Positions 39,552 to 50,000 of a DNA stretch of 64,000 nt are shown here, in pieces. The notes under the pieces were generated by a model. It was given only the letters and a program-made list of their open reading frames with translations, had not been told where the DNA came from and made no database searches. How positions within the stretch are numbered: position 1 is the stretch's first letter; the number at the start of each line of letters is the position of its first letter. The translations under genes were made by a program, and so were the position numbers. Source of the stretch: a virus; the IMG/VR virus record IMGVR_UViG_3300033149_002633, positions 1-64,000 of that record. The stretch is one strand, 5' to 3'.

Positions 39552-41692
39552 ATCTTCTCATCGTAATAAATCACTATTCTTCCAATTTTACAATGTATAT
39601 CATTTTTAGTCAATGTGCCAAGTGCTTGATTGTTTATATTTACAAATAGTTCTAATAAGTAAATACATCCATCGTCTGCATCTGAATCAGCAACACTATT
39701 CCAATTTCCAGTAAGTTCGAATTCTCCCCATCCATTATTAGCAGATGTTATTGCAGCTATTTGCTCACCATTTATTATTGTATATTTGGTACCATAGTAA
39801 GGTTGCGTAGCATTAGCATACCATTGATAGAGATAAACTTTAATTTCTATAGAACTTGTATCCCAATTTGCTGGTTCAATACAATAAGCATTTACTCCTA
39901 TTTTTATTCCTTTAAACGTAGTTTTAGATGATTTAATATCGATTTTGAATGGGGTTCTAAAGTATGCTTGACCTATACCATTATCATCTTTATGGAAATC
40001 TGGTAAAATAATATCACCAGTTAAGTCTCCAAAAGCATCTTCTTCTGTCATTGAGAAATTACAATCATAAGTATCGGATATTTTAATCCAGAATGGATAC
40101 TGAAAAATTGAAGCATTTATTGATGAGAAGCTTTGAGAACTTGCATCGTTAGGTGCATCTATACTACTGCTTATATAGTGCCAAGCTCCAAAACCACCAA
40201 GAGTGATAGATTTCGATGTTGTAGTTATTATTTCTCCATCAACATAAAGGTTTGTTGGTATTCTAACACCATTTAAACCACTTAATTCAAGCTCTGTATT
40301 AGCATTTATCTTTAAATCTCCATCTTCTCCAAATTCTATAATTGCACCAGAGACACTAATTTGTGATGAGTTTAGAACTATAGAGGTAGGACTTATAATG
40401 TTTATACCACTACCAGATAATGTCAAAGAACCAACAGTATTTTTGATGGAAGTATTAAGCTGGTTCATCTCAATATTTCCAGAGAAGGTAGCTAAGCCAG
40501 ATATAGTAATATCTCCGTTAATTGTTGCTCCACTATCTGCTGTTAGCCAATTTGTAGATATACCAGTGTCTCCATCAATAGTTACTGTTACATTACCAAG
40601 CGTATTAAAGGCACTTAATTGTCCAGCAGAAGAAATGTAAATGCTTGGATTTAAACCATAAGGAACTGAAAGTGTCTGGAATAAACCATTTTCAAATTCT
40701 GCACTTGAACCACTTACTGTTGTACCAGCAGTAAATTCAACTATTCCTCCACTCACATCATCTATTTCATTGACATAAATCTTTTTACCAGCAGTGATGG
40801 TCACATTATCATTAAGCGTAATTGGTGCTCCAGAAATTGTTATTGAAGTATCAAAGTCTATATAGCTTCCATTTTGAGCTGTTATTTTATTAGGGTCAAA
40901 AATCATAGAGTTTAATGAGAGAGATGTAGCGTTGTCTAAAATAATTGTATCAACAGCTAATGAACCACTAACTATTAGGTTATTTTTTATGAGTGCATCA
41001 TTATCTGCTGTAAAATTATATACGTCTATATTATTAGAACCTAAATCTACATTATAATTAAATGTAATACCAGAAGTATTGAACTCAGCAATAACTTCTC
41101 CCTTATATGATTTTATACGAACACTATAACTGTTTTTTGCTATTATATCATTTACTCTTGTTTCTGGATATCCAGTAGTATGAACATTTATAATACTACT
41201 AATATCTAAAGTTGTTTCTGCTCTGGTATAGGTAGCTAATAATATTTCATCATCTTCTATAGTATCAGTTATAGCTTTTTCTACTAATACAAAACTTTCG
41301 TTTTCTACTTCTCTTAAATTTCCATCTATTTGCCAATCATCAGCGGACTCAAGTATTTTAGCTACAAGTAATCTATTACCACTTGTTACAGTTCCACTTA
41401 ATTGTGTAGTAGTAAAGTCTTCTGATGACGCTTGTCTTAACCATCTACCATTAATCATTAAGTTTCCAGCAGCTAAATGAATAGTAGAATCGGTATTAGT
41501 AATCTCACAACCATTTCTAATCCTTGATAATACACCAACATCCATCATATCTTCTATGATACGTTGGGTATTCTTGAAAACTGACTGGTCAGAGGTTAGA
41601 GCTGACCATTTGATATTCTCAATAACAATAGGTGATTGTTCTACTATATCACTTTCCGTTATATGTTCCTTAGATAATGTTTTATATGACAT
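39548..41692 (-). CDS. Tail fibre or baseplate-fibre protein (714 aa)
   Basis: The N-terminal ~150 residues (NLMINGRWLRQASSEDF) resemble the attachment part of phage baseplate fibres. The middle is a long repetitive beta region with many SG-I and T-I steps (NLYVDGEIITTTSKSITLGG), typical of trimeric beta-helix fibres. The C-terminus (from about 560) is a jelly-roll-like domain that may bind a receptor. GGAGTAAAT precedes ATG 41692. Last gene of the tail operon. Confidence 0.75.
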   Translation of the reverse strand: MSYKTLSKEHITESDIVEQSPIVIENIKWSALTSDQSVFKNTQRIIEDMMDVGVLSRIRNGCEITNTDSTIHLAAGNLMINGRWLRQASSEDFTTTQLSGTVTSGNRLLVAKILESADDWQIDGNLREVENESFVLVEKAITDTIEDDEILLATYTRAETTLDISSIINVHTTGYPETRVNDIIAKNSYSVRIKSYKGEVIAEFNTSGITFNYNVDLGSNNIDVYNFTADNDALIKNNLIVSGSLAVDTIILDNATSLSLNSMIFDPNKITAQNGSYIDFDTSITISGAPITLNDNVTITAGKKIYVNEIDDVSGGIVEFTAGTTVSGSSAEFENGLFQTLSVPYGLNPSIYISSAGQLSAFNTLGNVTVTIDGDTGISTNWLTADSGATINGDITISGLATFSGNIEMNQLNTSIKNTVGSLTLSGSGINIISPTSIVLNSSQISVSGAIIEFGEDGDLKINANTELELSGLNGVRIPTNLYVDGEIITTTSKSITLGGFGAWHYISSSIDAPNDASSQSFSSINASIFQYPFWIKISDTYDCNFSMTEEDAFGDLTGDIILPDFHKDDNGIGQAYFRTPFKIDIKSSKTTFKGIKIGVNAYCIEPANWDTSSIEIKVYLYQWYANATQPYYGTKYTIINGEQIAAITSANNGWGEFELTGNWNSVADSDADDGCIYLLELFVNINNQALGTLTKNDIHCKIGRIVIYYDEKI

Positions 41693-41704
41693 TTTTATTT
41701 ACTC

Positions 41705-42406
41705 CTATATTACTATTGGCTGTAATGTTATTTTATATCTTATGCCTAAAGGTCTCACTTCATCTACTACTTGTTTAAGTAGGACTTTCTTTTCTTCTTG
41801 ATTCCAATATTGATAATAATCCCTATTTTGAATAGAATTACTTGTTGTTCCACTAACCAATTTTATAATTATTTCAGCACCATAAATTTCTCCTTCTAAA
41901 GATGACCAATAACCTATTTCTAATCCATTATAGGTACTTCCCCAATATGAAGTAGAGCCACTACTTACATCATTCCAATAAGATATCAAACCACTCAATC
42001 TTGGTTCATTTATAATTATCCTATTAGTTTCTGACCACCCCTCATAACCAAAAGCTCCTTCTCCTATAAAATCATATATTACTCGTTTTATACTATTTTT
42101 ATTTCCCCCTCCTTCAAATGATTTCCAATAAGTAGAAGCTCTAATAGCTAAACTTTCACTATCTTCCATAGGAAATTCATAAACTCCAAAATATTTAGAT
42201 GCATCTGTTAAAACCCAATCACTGGCATTAACAACTAATTTTTCTTCATTTCTAATATCTTGTCTTATATTTTCAGTATCTACAGCACAAGATATAGCCA
42301 TCATAAATTTATAAATGACACTATCTTCATTACTGACAAAAGATTGTGGTAGATAATTCCACACACCACTACTAACTATCTCACTAAAATCTTTACTCCA
42401 TGCCAT
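41705..42406 (-). CDS. Baseplate/tail protein I-like (gpI)
   Basis: 233 residues. N-terminal YLPQSFVSNEDSVIYKFMMAISCAVDTENIRQDI and the following helices with NASDWVLTDASKYFGV match the P2 gpI/DUF2313 group of baseplate proteins, which connect the wedge to fibres. Follows gpJ as in P2-like phages. Starts within the overlap TAATG. Confidence 0.7.
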   Translation of the reverse strand: MAWSKDFSEIVSSGVWNYLPQSFVSNEDSVIYKFMMAISCAVDTENIRQDIRNEEKLVVNASDWVLTDASKYFGVYEFPMEDSESLAIRASTYWKSFEGGGNKNSIKRVIYDFIGEGAFGYEGWSETNRIIINEPRLSGLISYWNDVSSGSTSYWGSTYNGLEIGYWSSLEGEIYGAEIIIKLVSGTTSNSIQNRDYYQYWNQEEKKVLLKQVVDEVRPLGIRYKITLQPIVI

Positions 42407-44718
42407 TATCTCACCTTAGGTACTGCTGTACTGTCTATTCTAAATAATGATGCTACTTCTGTTTTCCAGATTTGGTAATCTACAGAGGCATTATTTGTTC
42501 CACTAATAGGCATCATTACCATGAAACGCATAGGTCGAGGAGTTATTTCCCATGAACCACTTGTAGCAATATAAAACAATTCTCCAGAAATAGGTCTATC
42601 ATACCATGCATTAGTTCCTAAAAATAGAGAACCACTTGCACTTACACCAGAGACTACTACCCAATGTTTTTCATCTCTTTGTGTTACGGTTAAAACATCA
42701 TCGAACTCTACAAAATAATCTTGTGCTATACTACTATCTAACGTTATCGTACCAGATGTTAAAAGGTCAGTGGGTCCAGAATTTGTTCCAGACCAAACAG
42801 AGACAGAAACTTGGTCTCCTATTGTCCCAGATAGATTTACTACTACTCCTACTATTTTATCATATTCATAGTTCTCGTAAATGAATAGTAAATCTTCTCC
42901 ATCTTGTAATGAAGCTTCATTACTACCAGATATACTATCAACTATAGTTATTGAAGTTGGAGTATGGCTGTCATAATAATTATTGACATATAATGGGTTG
43001 CGTATCCAGTTACCGTCATTATCTTGTAAAGCACGATAAACCAATGGAGTTGAAACTGTAACCCCAGTTATATTTGACCCACTCATTACATAGGTATTAG
43101 AGCCAGATACATATTGATAAACATCTGAATATGATTTAGTTCCCATGTAAAATTGTTGAGCAAAACGAGTTCCACTTGCTGTTCCAGCTCCACTACCTAA
43201 ATCTATCACATATTCTAATCCATATGGAGTAAATTCATAGGTTGAAATATAGAATTTATTTATTTGTGTAGAATAGACTCCTATAACATTCATCGATACA
43301 TCCATTAGCTTTGAATAAACTACATCTTCTCCTATTTTCAAATCAGCAATATAATCATTTATCTTGTTCTCTACATTCAGTAAGATATTATTTCTATCAT
43401 GCCAATATCCATCATCTGGCATAATAGACAAATCAAGATAAACATATTTAAACGTAGGATGATAAATTGTATGTCTTGTACCTACTGGTTTCTTTTCTTT
43501 TATTACTTCTTCAACTCTATTGATAGTATTGATATTAGTTATCTGTTTATTATCTCCGAGAATAAATACTTGGATATAGCTTTCAGCAATAAAAGGTTTG
43601 TTTTCTATATCATAGACTTTACATTCTGCTATACCTTCTATACTTTCTATTGCTCCTTCTATGGCACTATAAGTTGCTGAACCTTGTTTTAATGAAGCGT
43701 TCAAAATCCTTGAACGCAATTCTTCATCTGTTTCTCTATCCGAACCATTATTGAAATAATTCTGTTGTCCTAAATGGGTAGGAGGATTAAAAACTCTAAC
43801 ATTACTTTCTTCAGTTGTTAAAGAACTATCAGTCCATATTTTTGTTATGGTCATTGGTGCAACATTTTGGGAAGCACCAGTTGTAGTAGCTCTAACTGTT
43901 ATATATCCCGTTTTTCCAGCTTCTAATGTGATAAATGATGTTGGTTGAAAAATAGCGGACTTATCTACTGTAGAAAATCTATGAGAAGCTGATACTGTAA
44001 AACTTTCTGTCGAACTTTGATTTTCTATATACAAATATCCACTTGTATAGGTAGACTCTCTTCTTACTACTCCCCATGGATATGCTAATTCATCTAATGC
44101 ATCTCCATCAGCAGTTCTAACAAAACTATCTAAAAAGTTATCATAATTTTTAGCATCAACATTCGCTAAGACCATTGAGATAGCTTCTATTATAGTAGTT
44201 AGAACTGTTCCATCACTAAAATTATTAGCATCACAAATCTTACTACTATCAAAATACTTGTAATTAATTCTAAACAAAGTTCCGTCTTTCGGATGATAAC
44301 CAGAAGTGGTATTCCATCTTATAGCATTATACATTGGCTGTCCATGATAGACTGAACCAGAAGATGAAACATTCATCCTTGACCCACTCCAATATAACCA
44401 GTAATTAACACTCGGGTCATCATCTGTTGGAGGATTATAATATTCACTATCTTGTAATATTTGTCCTCTTCCTTGTTTCCATGCATCTACACCCTTAAAA
44501 GAACCTTCTAAAGGAACCCAATTTCCATCTTCATTTATCCCTTCTACTGAAAGGATTTCTACAATTGTTGGGTTAGTTGCAGAAGCTCCACTAAGAATAT
44601 ATATATCATTATCATCACTATAAACGTATTCCTCGCTCTCAATTAAAACTATACCATCTCTTAACTGTTCTATGATTTGTTGTTTAATCTCTGAAGATGT
44701 TCTTGGATTATAAGACAT
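42406..44718 (-). CDS. Baseplate J-like protein (gpJ)
   Basis: 770 residues, longer than P2 gpJ (about 300). The Baseplate_J core is clear: FVRTADGDALDELAYPWGVVR, then RETDEELRSRILN, SATYSAIEGAIESIEGI and EKKPVGTRHTIYHPTFKYV. The C-terminal ~280 residues are beta-rich additions, probably fibre-contact or carbohydrate-binding domains. It forms the wedge ring with the gp25-like protein upstream. Confidence 0.88.
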   Translation of the reverse strand: MSYNPRTSSEIKQQIIEQLRDGIVLIESEEYVYSDDNDIYILSGASATNPTIVEILSVEGINEDGNWVPLEGSFKGVDAWKQGRGQILQDSEYYNPPTDDDPSVNYWLYWSGSRMNVSSSGSVYHGQPMYNAIRWNTTSGYHPKDGTLFRINYKYFDSSKICDANNFSDGTVLTTIIEAISMVLANVDAKNYDNFLDSFVRTADGDALDELAYPWGVVRRESTYTSGYLYIENQSSTESFTVSASHRFSTVDKSAIFQPTSFITLEAGKTGYITVRATTTGASQNVAPMTITKIWTDSSLTTEESNVRVFNPPTHLGQQNYFNNGSDRETDEELRSRILNASLKQGSATYSAIEGAIESIEGIAECKVYDIENKPFIAESYIQVFILGDNKQITNINTINRVEEVIKEKKPVGTRHTIYHPTFKYVYLDLSIMPDDGYWHDRNNILLNVENKINDYIADLKIGEDVVYSKLMDVSMNVIGVYSTQINKFYISTYEFTPYGLEYVIDLGSGAGTASGTRFAQQFYMGTKSYSDVYQYVSGSNTYVMSGSNITGVTVSTPLVYRALQDNDGNWIRNPLYVNNYYDSHTPTSITIVDSISGSNEASLQDGEDLLFIYENYEYDKIVGVVVNLSGTIGDQVSVSVWSGTNSGPTDLLTSGTITLDSSIAQDYFVEFDDVLTVTQRDEKHWVVVSGVSASGSLFLGTNAWYDRPISGELFYIATSGSWEITPRPMRFMVMMPISGTNNASVDYQIWKTEVASLFRIDSTAVPKVR

Positions 44719-45164
44719 TATACTGTCACCCCTAATGTAGCTGTTCCTCCACTTATAATAGTTAATATAATTTCAAAATATAATTCTCCACTTGTAGTAG
44801 CATATGTATTTGAAAATTCTATTGAAGTAATGATATTACTGTAATATTTCATGATAGAGTTAATAACTTCCACTTGCATTATTTCTATAAACTCTTCATC
44901 TGGGATAGGGTTTAAAGTTAAATATTTAAAAGTAGAACCAAAATCTGGGTGAAAAGGTAATTCTCCTTCTCCAGTTACTGGATTATAAACCGTATTTAAT
45001 AAAAGTGTTACAACGTTAAGGGTTAGTTCTGCTAAACCATCAGTGAGTTTTAAGTCACCATCACCCTTAACGTCTAAATCTAAACTTCCATCTATTGCTC
45101 TTAGTTTTAAATCTCTTCCATATATTTCATTTTCTTCGGCATTGGTCATTAACTTAGGAGACAT
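44718..45164 (-). CDS. Baseplate wedge protein, gp25/gpW-like
   Basis: 148 residues with the family core LKLTDGLAELTLNVVTLLLN, GELPFHPDFGSTFKYL and the C-terminal beta region. Initiates sheath polymerisation at the baseplate in T4 and P2. Start ATG 45164 lies about 24 bases from a TATA-like ATATATAAG, so it may have its own promoter, leaderless. Confidence 0.85.
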   Translation of the reverse strand: MSPKLMTNAEENEIYGRDLKLRAIDGSLDLDVKGDGDLKLTDGLAELTLNVVTLLLNTVYNPVTGEGELPFHPDFGSTFKYLTLNPIPDEEFIEIMQVEVINSIMKYYSNIITSIEFSNTYATTSGELYFEIILTIISGGTATLGVTV

Positions 45165-45185
45165 CTAAATATATTTGTATTATTC

Positions 45186-46301
45186 TTATATATTTCTTTT
45201 GCGTTTTCTTAGGGTTATAGACAATATTCCTATTCCAATCAATCCAAAAGTTAATGAGACTGGTGTTTCTTTCGTTTCAAATTCGTAAGTAGAATTTTGT
45301 ATATCAAAGTCTATTAATTTCATTATCAGTTTTGGTAGTTTATATGTAGTAGATAATTTCACATCATTAAATGATGGAGTAGATAATGTTTTTTCTATCG
45401 ATAATGGTAATCCTATCTCATAAGTATATGTCCATATTTCCTTAAATGATATAAAATCTATTGGTAAATATCCTACGCTCCAATATTCTATTGGTACTCC
45501 GTAATCACCTTCACTAAAACTACCAAAAGTTATTTCTTCTATATACATATCAGTAGTTGTTATTGTTATATTTCTGCACCTAACATCATTTAGTATAAAT
45601 TCATTACTTGCTTCGTACCTTTCTTCAATAGATAATTTAAATGTAATAACCTTCATACTTCCATCATTTATTATCCCATTATCAATGTAATAATCATCAT
45701 AAGGATTTAGTACAAATGTCCTTTTGTTTGTCTGTACTGTTCCAGTAGCTATTGTTTCAACAATTGAAGGATTACTACATTCTTCTATTACATTTACATT
45801 GGTCAATGAAATTATAGTATCATTAATTCTGTTTCCATTATAAATTATATCAATAAATGATATGTTCAACGAAAAGTTAGTCATTCTTTTATATAATATG
45901 TTTCCTCGTGATGATTTGTAAATTTGGTCATCTATTGGATTGTAGAAATTTATTTTCATTTGTAATGTAGCATCTTTTCCACTTTGTTCTTTCATGTCTA
46001 TTATTTTACTATTAAATTCATATACCTTGTACTCATCTATTGTTTTATTGGATTCTATTTTATTTACCTTCATTTCTTCGTCTTCATTGTCTAATGCTGG
46101 TAAGTAATCAATATCTGTTACATTAAAGACAACTATTTCATTACTTTCAGTAGCCTTGTAATTACTGTTAGTATTATATTGTATATTATATAGCCAATTA
46201 TCTCCTTTTGATATTTCTATTAGCGGTTCAGCATTACTATTTATTCCAAGTAATGGTAATACAATCATTAAAATTATAATTATTGACTTCTTCTTGTTCA
46301 T
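45186..46301 (-). CDS. Surface protein with signal peptide and C-terminal anchor
   Basis: 371 residues. N-terminal signal peptide (KKKSIIIILMIVLPLLG, cleavage likely after about residue 24), a ~320-residue beta-rich outer domain with at least six N-glycosylation sequons (NKT, NFS, NIS, NDT, NVT, NIT) and a C-terminal hydrophobic segment (SLTFGLIGIGILSIT) followed by RKRKRNI. This is the layout of an archaeal cell-surface protein, not of a tail part. It has its own promoter (46331-46345). Possible roles: superinfection exclusion, receptor masking or host surface remodelling. Confidence 0.78.
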   Translation of the reverse strand: MNKKKSIIIILMIVLPLLGINSNAEPLIEISKGDNWLYNIQYNTNSNYKATESNEIVVFNVTDIDYLPALDNEDEEMKVNKIESNKTIDEYKVYEFNSKIIDMKEQSGKDATLQMKINFYNPIDDQIYKSSRGNILYKRMTNFSLNISFIDIIYNGNRINDTIISLTNVNVIEECSNPSIVETIATGTVQTNKRTFVLNPYDDYYIDNGIINDGSMKVITFKLSIEERYEASNEFILNDVRCRNITITTTDMYIEEITFGSFSEGDYGVPIEYWSVGYLPIDFISFKEIWTYTYEIGLPLSIEKTLSTPSFNDVKLSTTYKLPKLIMKLIDFDIQNSTYEFETKETPVSLTFGLIGIGILSITLRKRKRNI

Positions 46302-46330
46302 TTTTATCAGTCTAATTATTATTTATGAAA

Positions 46331-46345
46331 CTTATAAACCTTTTC
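46331..46345 (-). promoter_or_regulatory. Promoter for surface protein
   Basis: Minus strand reads ATGAAAAGGTTTATAAG, 30 bases before ATG 46301, with a different TATA (TTTATAA) from the early genes. Confidence 0.55.
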
Positions 46346-46350
46346 ATAAT

Positions 46351-47055
46351 CTATGCATAATAACACTGTAATAACGGAGGACTATATTCTAAGTATCCAG
46401 CAGTAGCAACTATTGATACTATCTTTATTGTAACCATATGATATATGGAAACATCAATAGCAGTAAATGTTTCTGTTTTTAAACCAATAGTATTGTATTC
46501 AGCACTTGTATATATCAATGGAATTCCAGTATCTGTCATACCATAAATATAAACTCTACAATAATTTGAAGTATCAGCATCAGAAACTGACAATTTTAAT
46601 CCACTTATGTATAATTTAAGAGCACCTTTTGCAGTAGGTAAAGGTAAAACCCAATAAGTCGAATAATCTGTTCCCCCTTCATTACCTACACGACCATTCG
46701 TAGCTTTGAAATATAAAGCTCCAGTACTTTCCATATAATATGGACAAGGTACCCAAGCTGCGTTAGCTGACCCAAACATGACAAAATCAGAAAGTTTCTT
46801 AGTTGAACCTCCATTATAAAACTCAAAATCATTATTAGCAGTAACAGTTTTATTAAAATAAAACTTAGGTATATCAGTATTAGTATTAAAATGACACCAA
46901 TTAGCATTTTGTGGTCCTATATCTACATAACCATTAGTTGTTTTTACTCTGGTTACACCAGTAGTTTGTATCCTTAAATAACCACTTGAACCACTATGAA
47001 TTAAGAACAATGCACCACTATTATCATCACTTTTAGTACTAATATTCCAATAACC
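46351..47055 (-). CDS. Tail fibre C-terminal part, in -1 frame
   Basis: The frame continues the fibre at 47001-50666 if one base is re-read at 47055: it then reads GYWNISTKSDDNSGALFLIHSG. It has no start of its own (first possible start is TTG 47010, inside a typical fibre motif). The 234 residues include a beta-helix end and a Cys-containing tip domain (NANWCHF, PYYMESTGALYFKATNGR, ending LQCYYA). Likely the receptor-binding tip. Confidence 0.7.
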   Translation of the reverse strand, partial: GYWNISTKSDDNSGALFLIHSGSSGYLRIQTTGVTRVKTTNGYVDIGPQNANWCHFNTNTDIPKFYFNKTVTANNDFEFYNGGSTKKLSDFVMFGSANAAWVPCPYYMESTGALYFKATNGRVGNEGGTDYSTYWVLPLPTAKGALKLYISGLKLSVSDADTSNYCRVYIYGMTDTGIPLIYTSAEYNTIGLKTETFTAIDVSIYHMVTIKIVSIVATAGYLEYSPPLLQCYYA

Positions 47056-50000
47056 AACTCATCTCTATAAATATTTACTTTATCATTTGAAGCTCTTAAA
47101 ATAACATCTTCTCCACTTGCACCAGCAGTACCATCATTAGCTCTTAACTCTACATAACCATTAGCAGTACGGTTACATAAAGCAACTACTTTGTTAGTAG
47201 AATCAAAGAATAAACCATATCTTGTATCAGTATCTCCAGTCGGTTTATAGGTTATACCATATTGAGCACTTTCCATAAAAAAGTCTATACCCGTTTTATC
47301 AATATCTATTAATTTTGTATTATCACTATCCCCGTCATATAAAGTTAAATAATGACGACTATTTTTAGCAGATATCTCTAAAGCTTTTTTAATATACGAT
47401 GTACCATAATTTTCTAAATAAACTTCTAATCCAAACCCGTTGCCTCCATCTTCTGCATCTTGAGCTCGTGTTCTTAACCAAGACAAAACGGTATAATTAG
47501 TTGAATTATACCAAGCATTTCCTTTCAAAGTTAATCTTGGACTATATGCATCAGCATCAGTAGTTGTATTTACAAGAACGAAACCATCTGTAGCAATAGT
47601 TTTTTTAATAACTATTGCATCAGATTCTTCCATCATTATACTATCAGTTAAAACACCAGTACTTTCCCATTTAGGGATATAACCAGTGGTTACATTAGTA
47701 CCTTGTGAAATATCTCCAGTTCCAGCATCTCCATTTATCCAATTTCCAGTTCCACTATCATATACAAGCACTTGACCATCAGAAAGGGATGATATATTTA
47801 CATCACTTAAATCGTCTAAAGCGTGGGTATGACTTATAGAAGCATATTTAGAACTTAAAGAAGCTCCTCCTTCATAGATAGTTCCAGAAACTGATAAATC
47901 TTCGATTATATCAACACTATTATCAAATAAAGCATCTCCACCTACTTCTAATCCATAACCAGTAGATACACTAGTACTACCTCGATTTATACTTGTTATT
48001 CCAGTTAGCCATTGTCTATCATCATAAATATAAGCACCAACACTCCCATCATTTCCTTTTATCATTAAACCATCAGTCAATGGAGCAATGATTCCACCAT
48101 TAGTTGGAGGAGAGCCTATTGTTATAGTATTAGTATTAATAATATCATTAGAATAAATTGTAGCCCATCTTTTATTACTTGAACCTAAACCAGCTATATT
48201 ATCAGAATATGGTGTTATATTTCCATTTACTGCTACATTATTTCCAAACCAAAAACCACTATTTGCATCTGTTGTTAAATGAGCATATGTTGTATTACCA
48301 GCTCCTATTCTAATAGTTTTACCAGATGTAGCATTATAAATACCTAAAGAAGCTCCATAACCACTATCATCTGGTTGTAAAGTAATATCTAATGCGTCAC
48401 TTAATAATATACTTTTACTAATTAATTTATTCCATCTGTTTGATGTTGTTCCTAAATCAGCTCCTCCATCAGTATAAGGTCTAAATAATTTATTAACATA
48501 CATAGCATAGGGAGTTATAACTAAAAAATTATCCCATGAAAAAGTATTACCAGCTGTTCCACTTACTGCTACTTTTAAGTAAATTTCTCCATTACAACCT
48601 TCAAAATTTTGCTCGATAGCAGTTGCACCATTATTAGTTGTCTCATAAATATAACCACTGTTATAATAACAACCTCCTCTAAAATTCCAATTTCCACCCC
48701 CATCATTACAAGTAATCTTTTTTATTCCCTTACCAGAATCTCCAGTATTATCCATAGAAAGATAGGCAGAACCATGTGTTAGTTTCAAATGTTGTGCAGA
48801 AATAGTTAATGTGTTAGAAAAGTTCCAACTACCACTTATTGTTTCATCTTGACCTAAATGAGCGTATTGTGGGTGGTCATCATCATTCAAACCTAATAAA
48901 TTACCATGGTCAATAGAAGATTCAGTAAAGTGAATGCTACTGTCAGATATATGATTGTCTATATCTGTATGAGAATTAACTCCTATATTTTTTAAATCAT
49001 TATGGTCTATACCAACAGTTGAGCCACTGAAAGATACTGAACCACTAAAAACTGTTGAACCACTAAATGTCCAATCTCCAGTAATAGTTTCATTCTCACT
49101 TAAAGCTGCAAAATAACTACTATCATATCCGTCTAAAGTATCGGCGTTTAATCCTACCTCATCTACTGCAATAGTTAAAGTGTTAGCTACATCATCATAA
49201 GTTAATGAGATGTTACTACCAGCTACTAACAGATTACTTACTCTATCATCAACCCGTTCATCAGTATAATATAGATTTGTTGTTCCTTCTACTATATTGT
49301 CTGTTGTCTTTCCAGAGAGCCATGTATCAGCTCTTCCGTCAGTATGGTATTGGGGATGGTCGTCATCTGTTAAACCAGCTAAATCTCCATGGTCAATTAT
49401 GTTAGGCTTAGTATATTCTATTGAGAATGTTGTTCTAACGTCTATCCATGCATCGCTTGGGAAAGGAGGAAGTTCAGTATCTCCTTCTTGTGTTATAAGA
49501 GCTATTGATTTAGGTAAAATACTTAATCCATCTGGTATATTAGGTAAAGCACCATTTACAGCATCAGCAAAGTTGTTGAAATATTCTTGTGGATAAATCC
49601 AATGAATTTCAGTTGGAGAAACAATAAACAAGCTTTTAACATATTTATTAACTGGTAAAGCAGCTAAACCAGTTCCAGTATCATAATTAACAGTGTCTAT
49701 TGTAGAACTTGTATCAGAAACCCAGTTACCAGAAGCGTCATGATACCATCTTCTTATCAGTGTTACTGTACTATCTATTGATGGTACAGTAACTTTAACA
49801 TTCATATTTTCATAATATTCTCCACCATCTGTTTTAACTGCTAAAGCTGTAACACCTTGTGGCTCTACTATTAAACCTTTCTTAACAAATTCTGGGAATA
49901 AATCTTTAAGAGCTTTAAACCCATCATTAAACGCAAATGATACACTATTCTCTTGATGTATCCTATAAATACTACCATTGACACATGATACTCTACCAAG

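Noticed and set aside
46686-46907. 73-codon hydrophobic frame that looks like a membrane protein
   Set aside because: Out-of-frame reading of the fibre C-terminal part, A+T-rich codons giving I/L runs.
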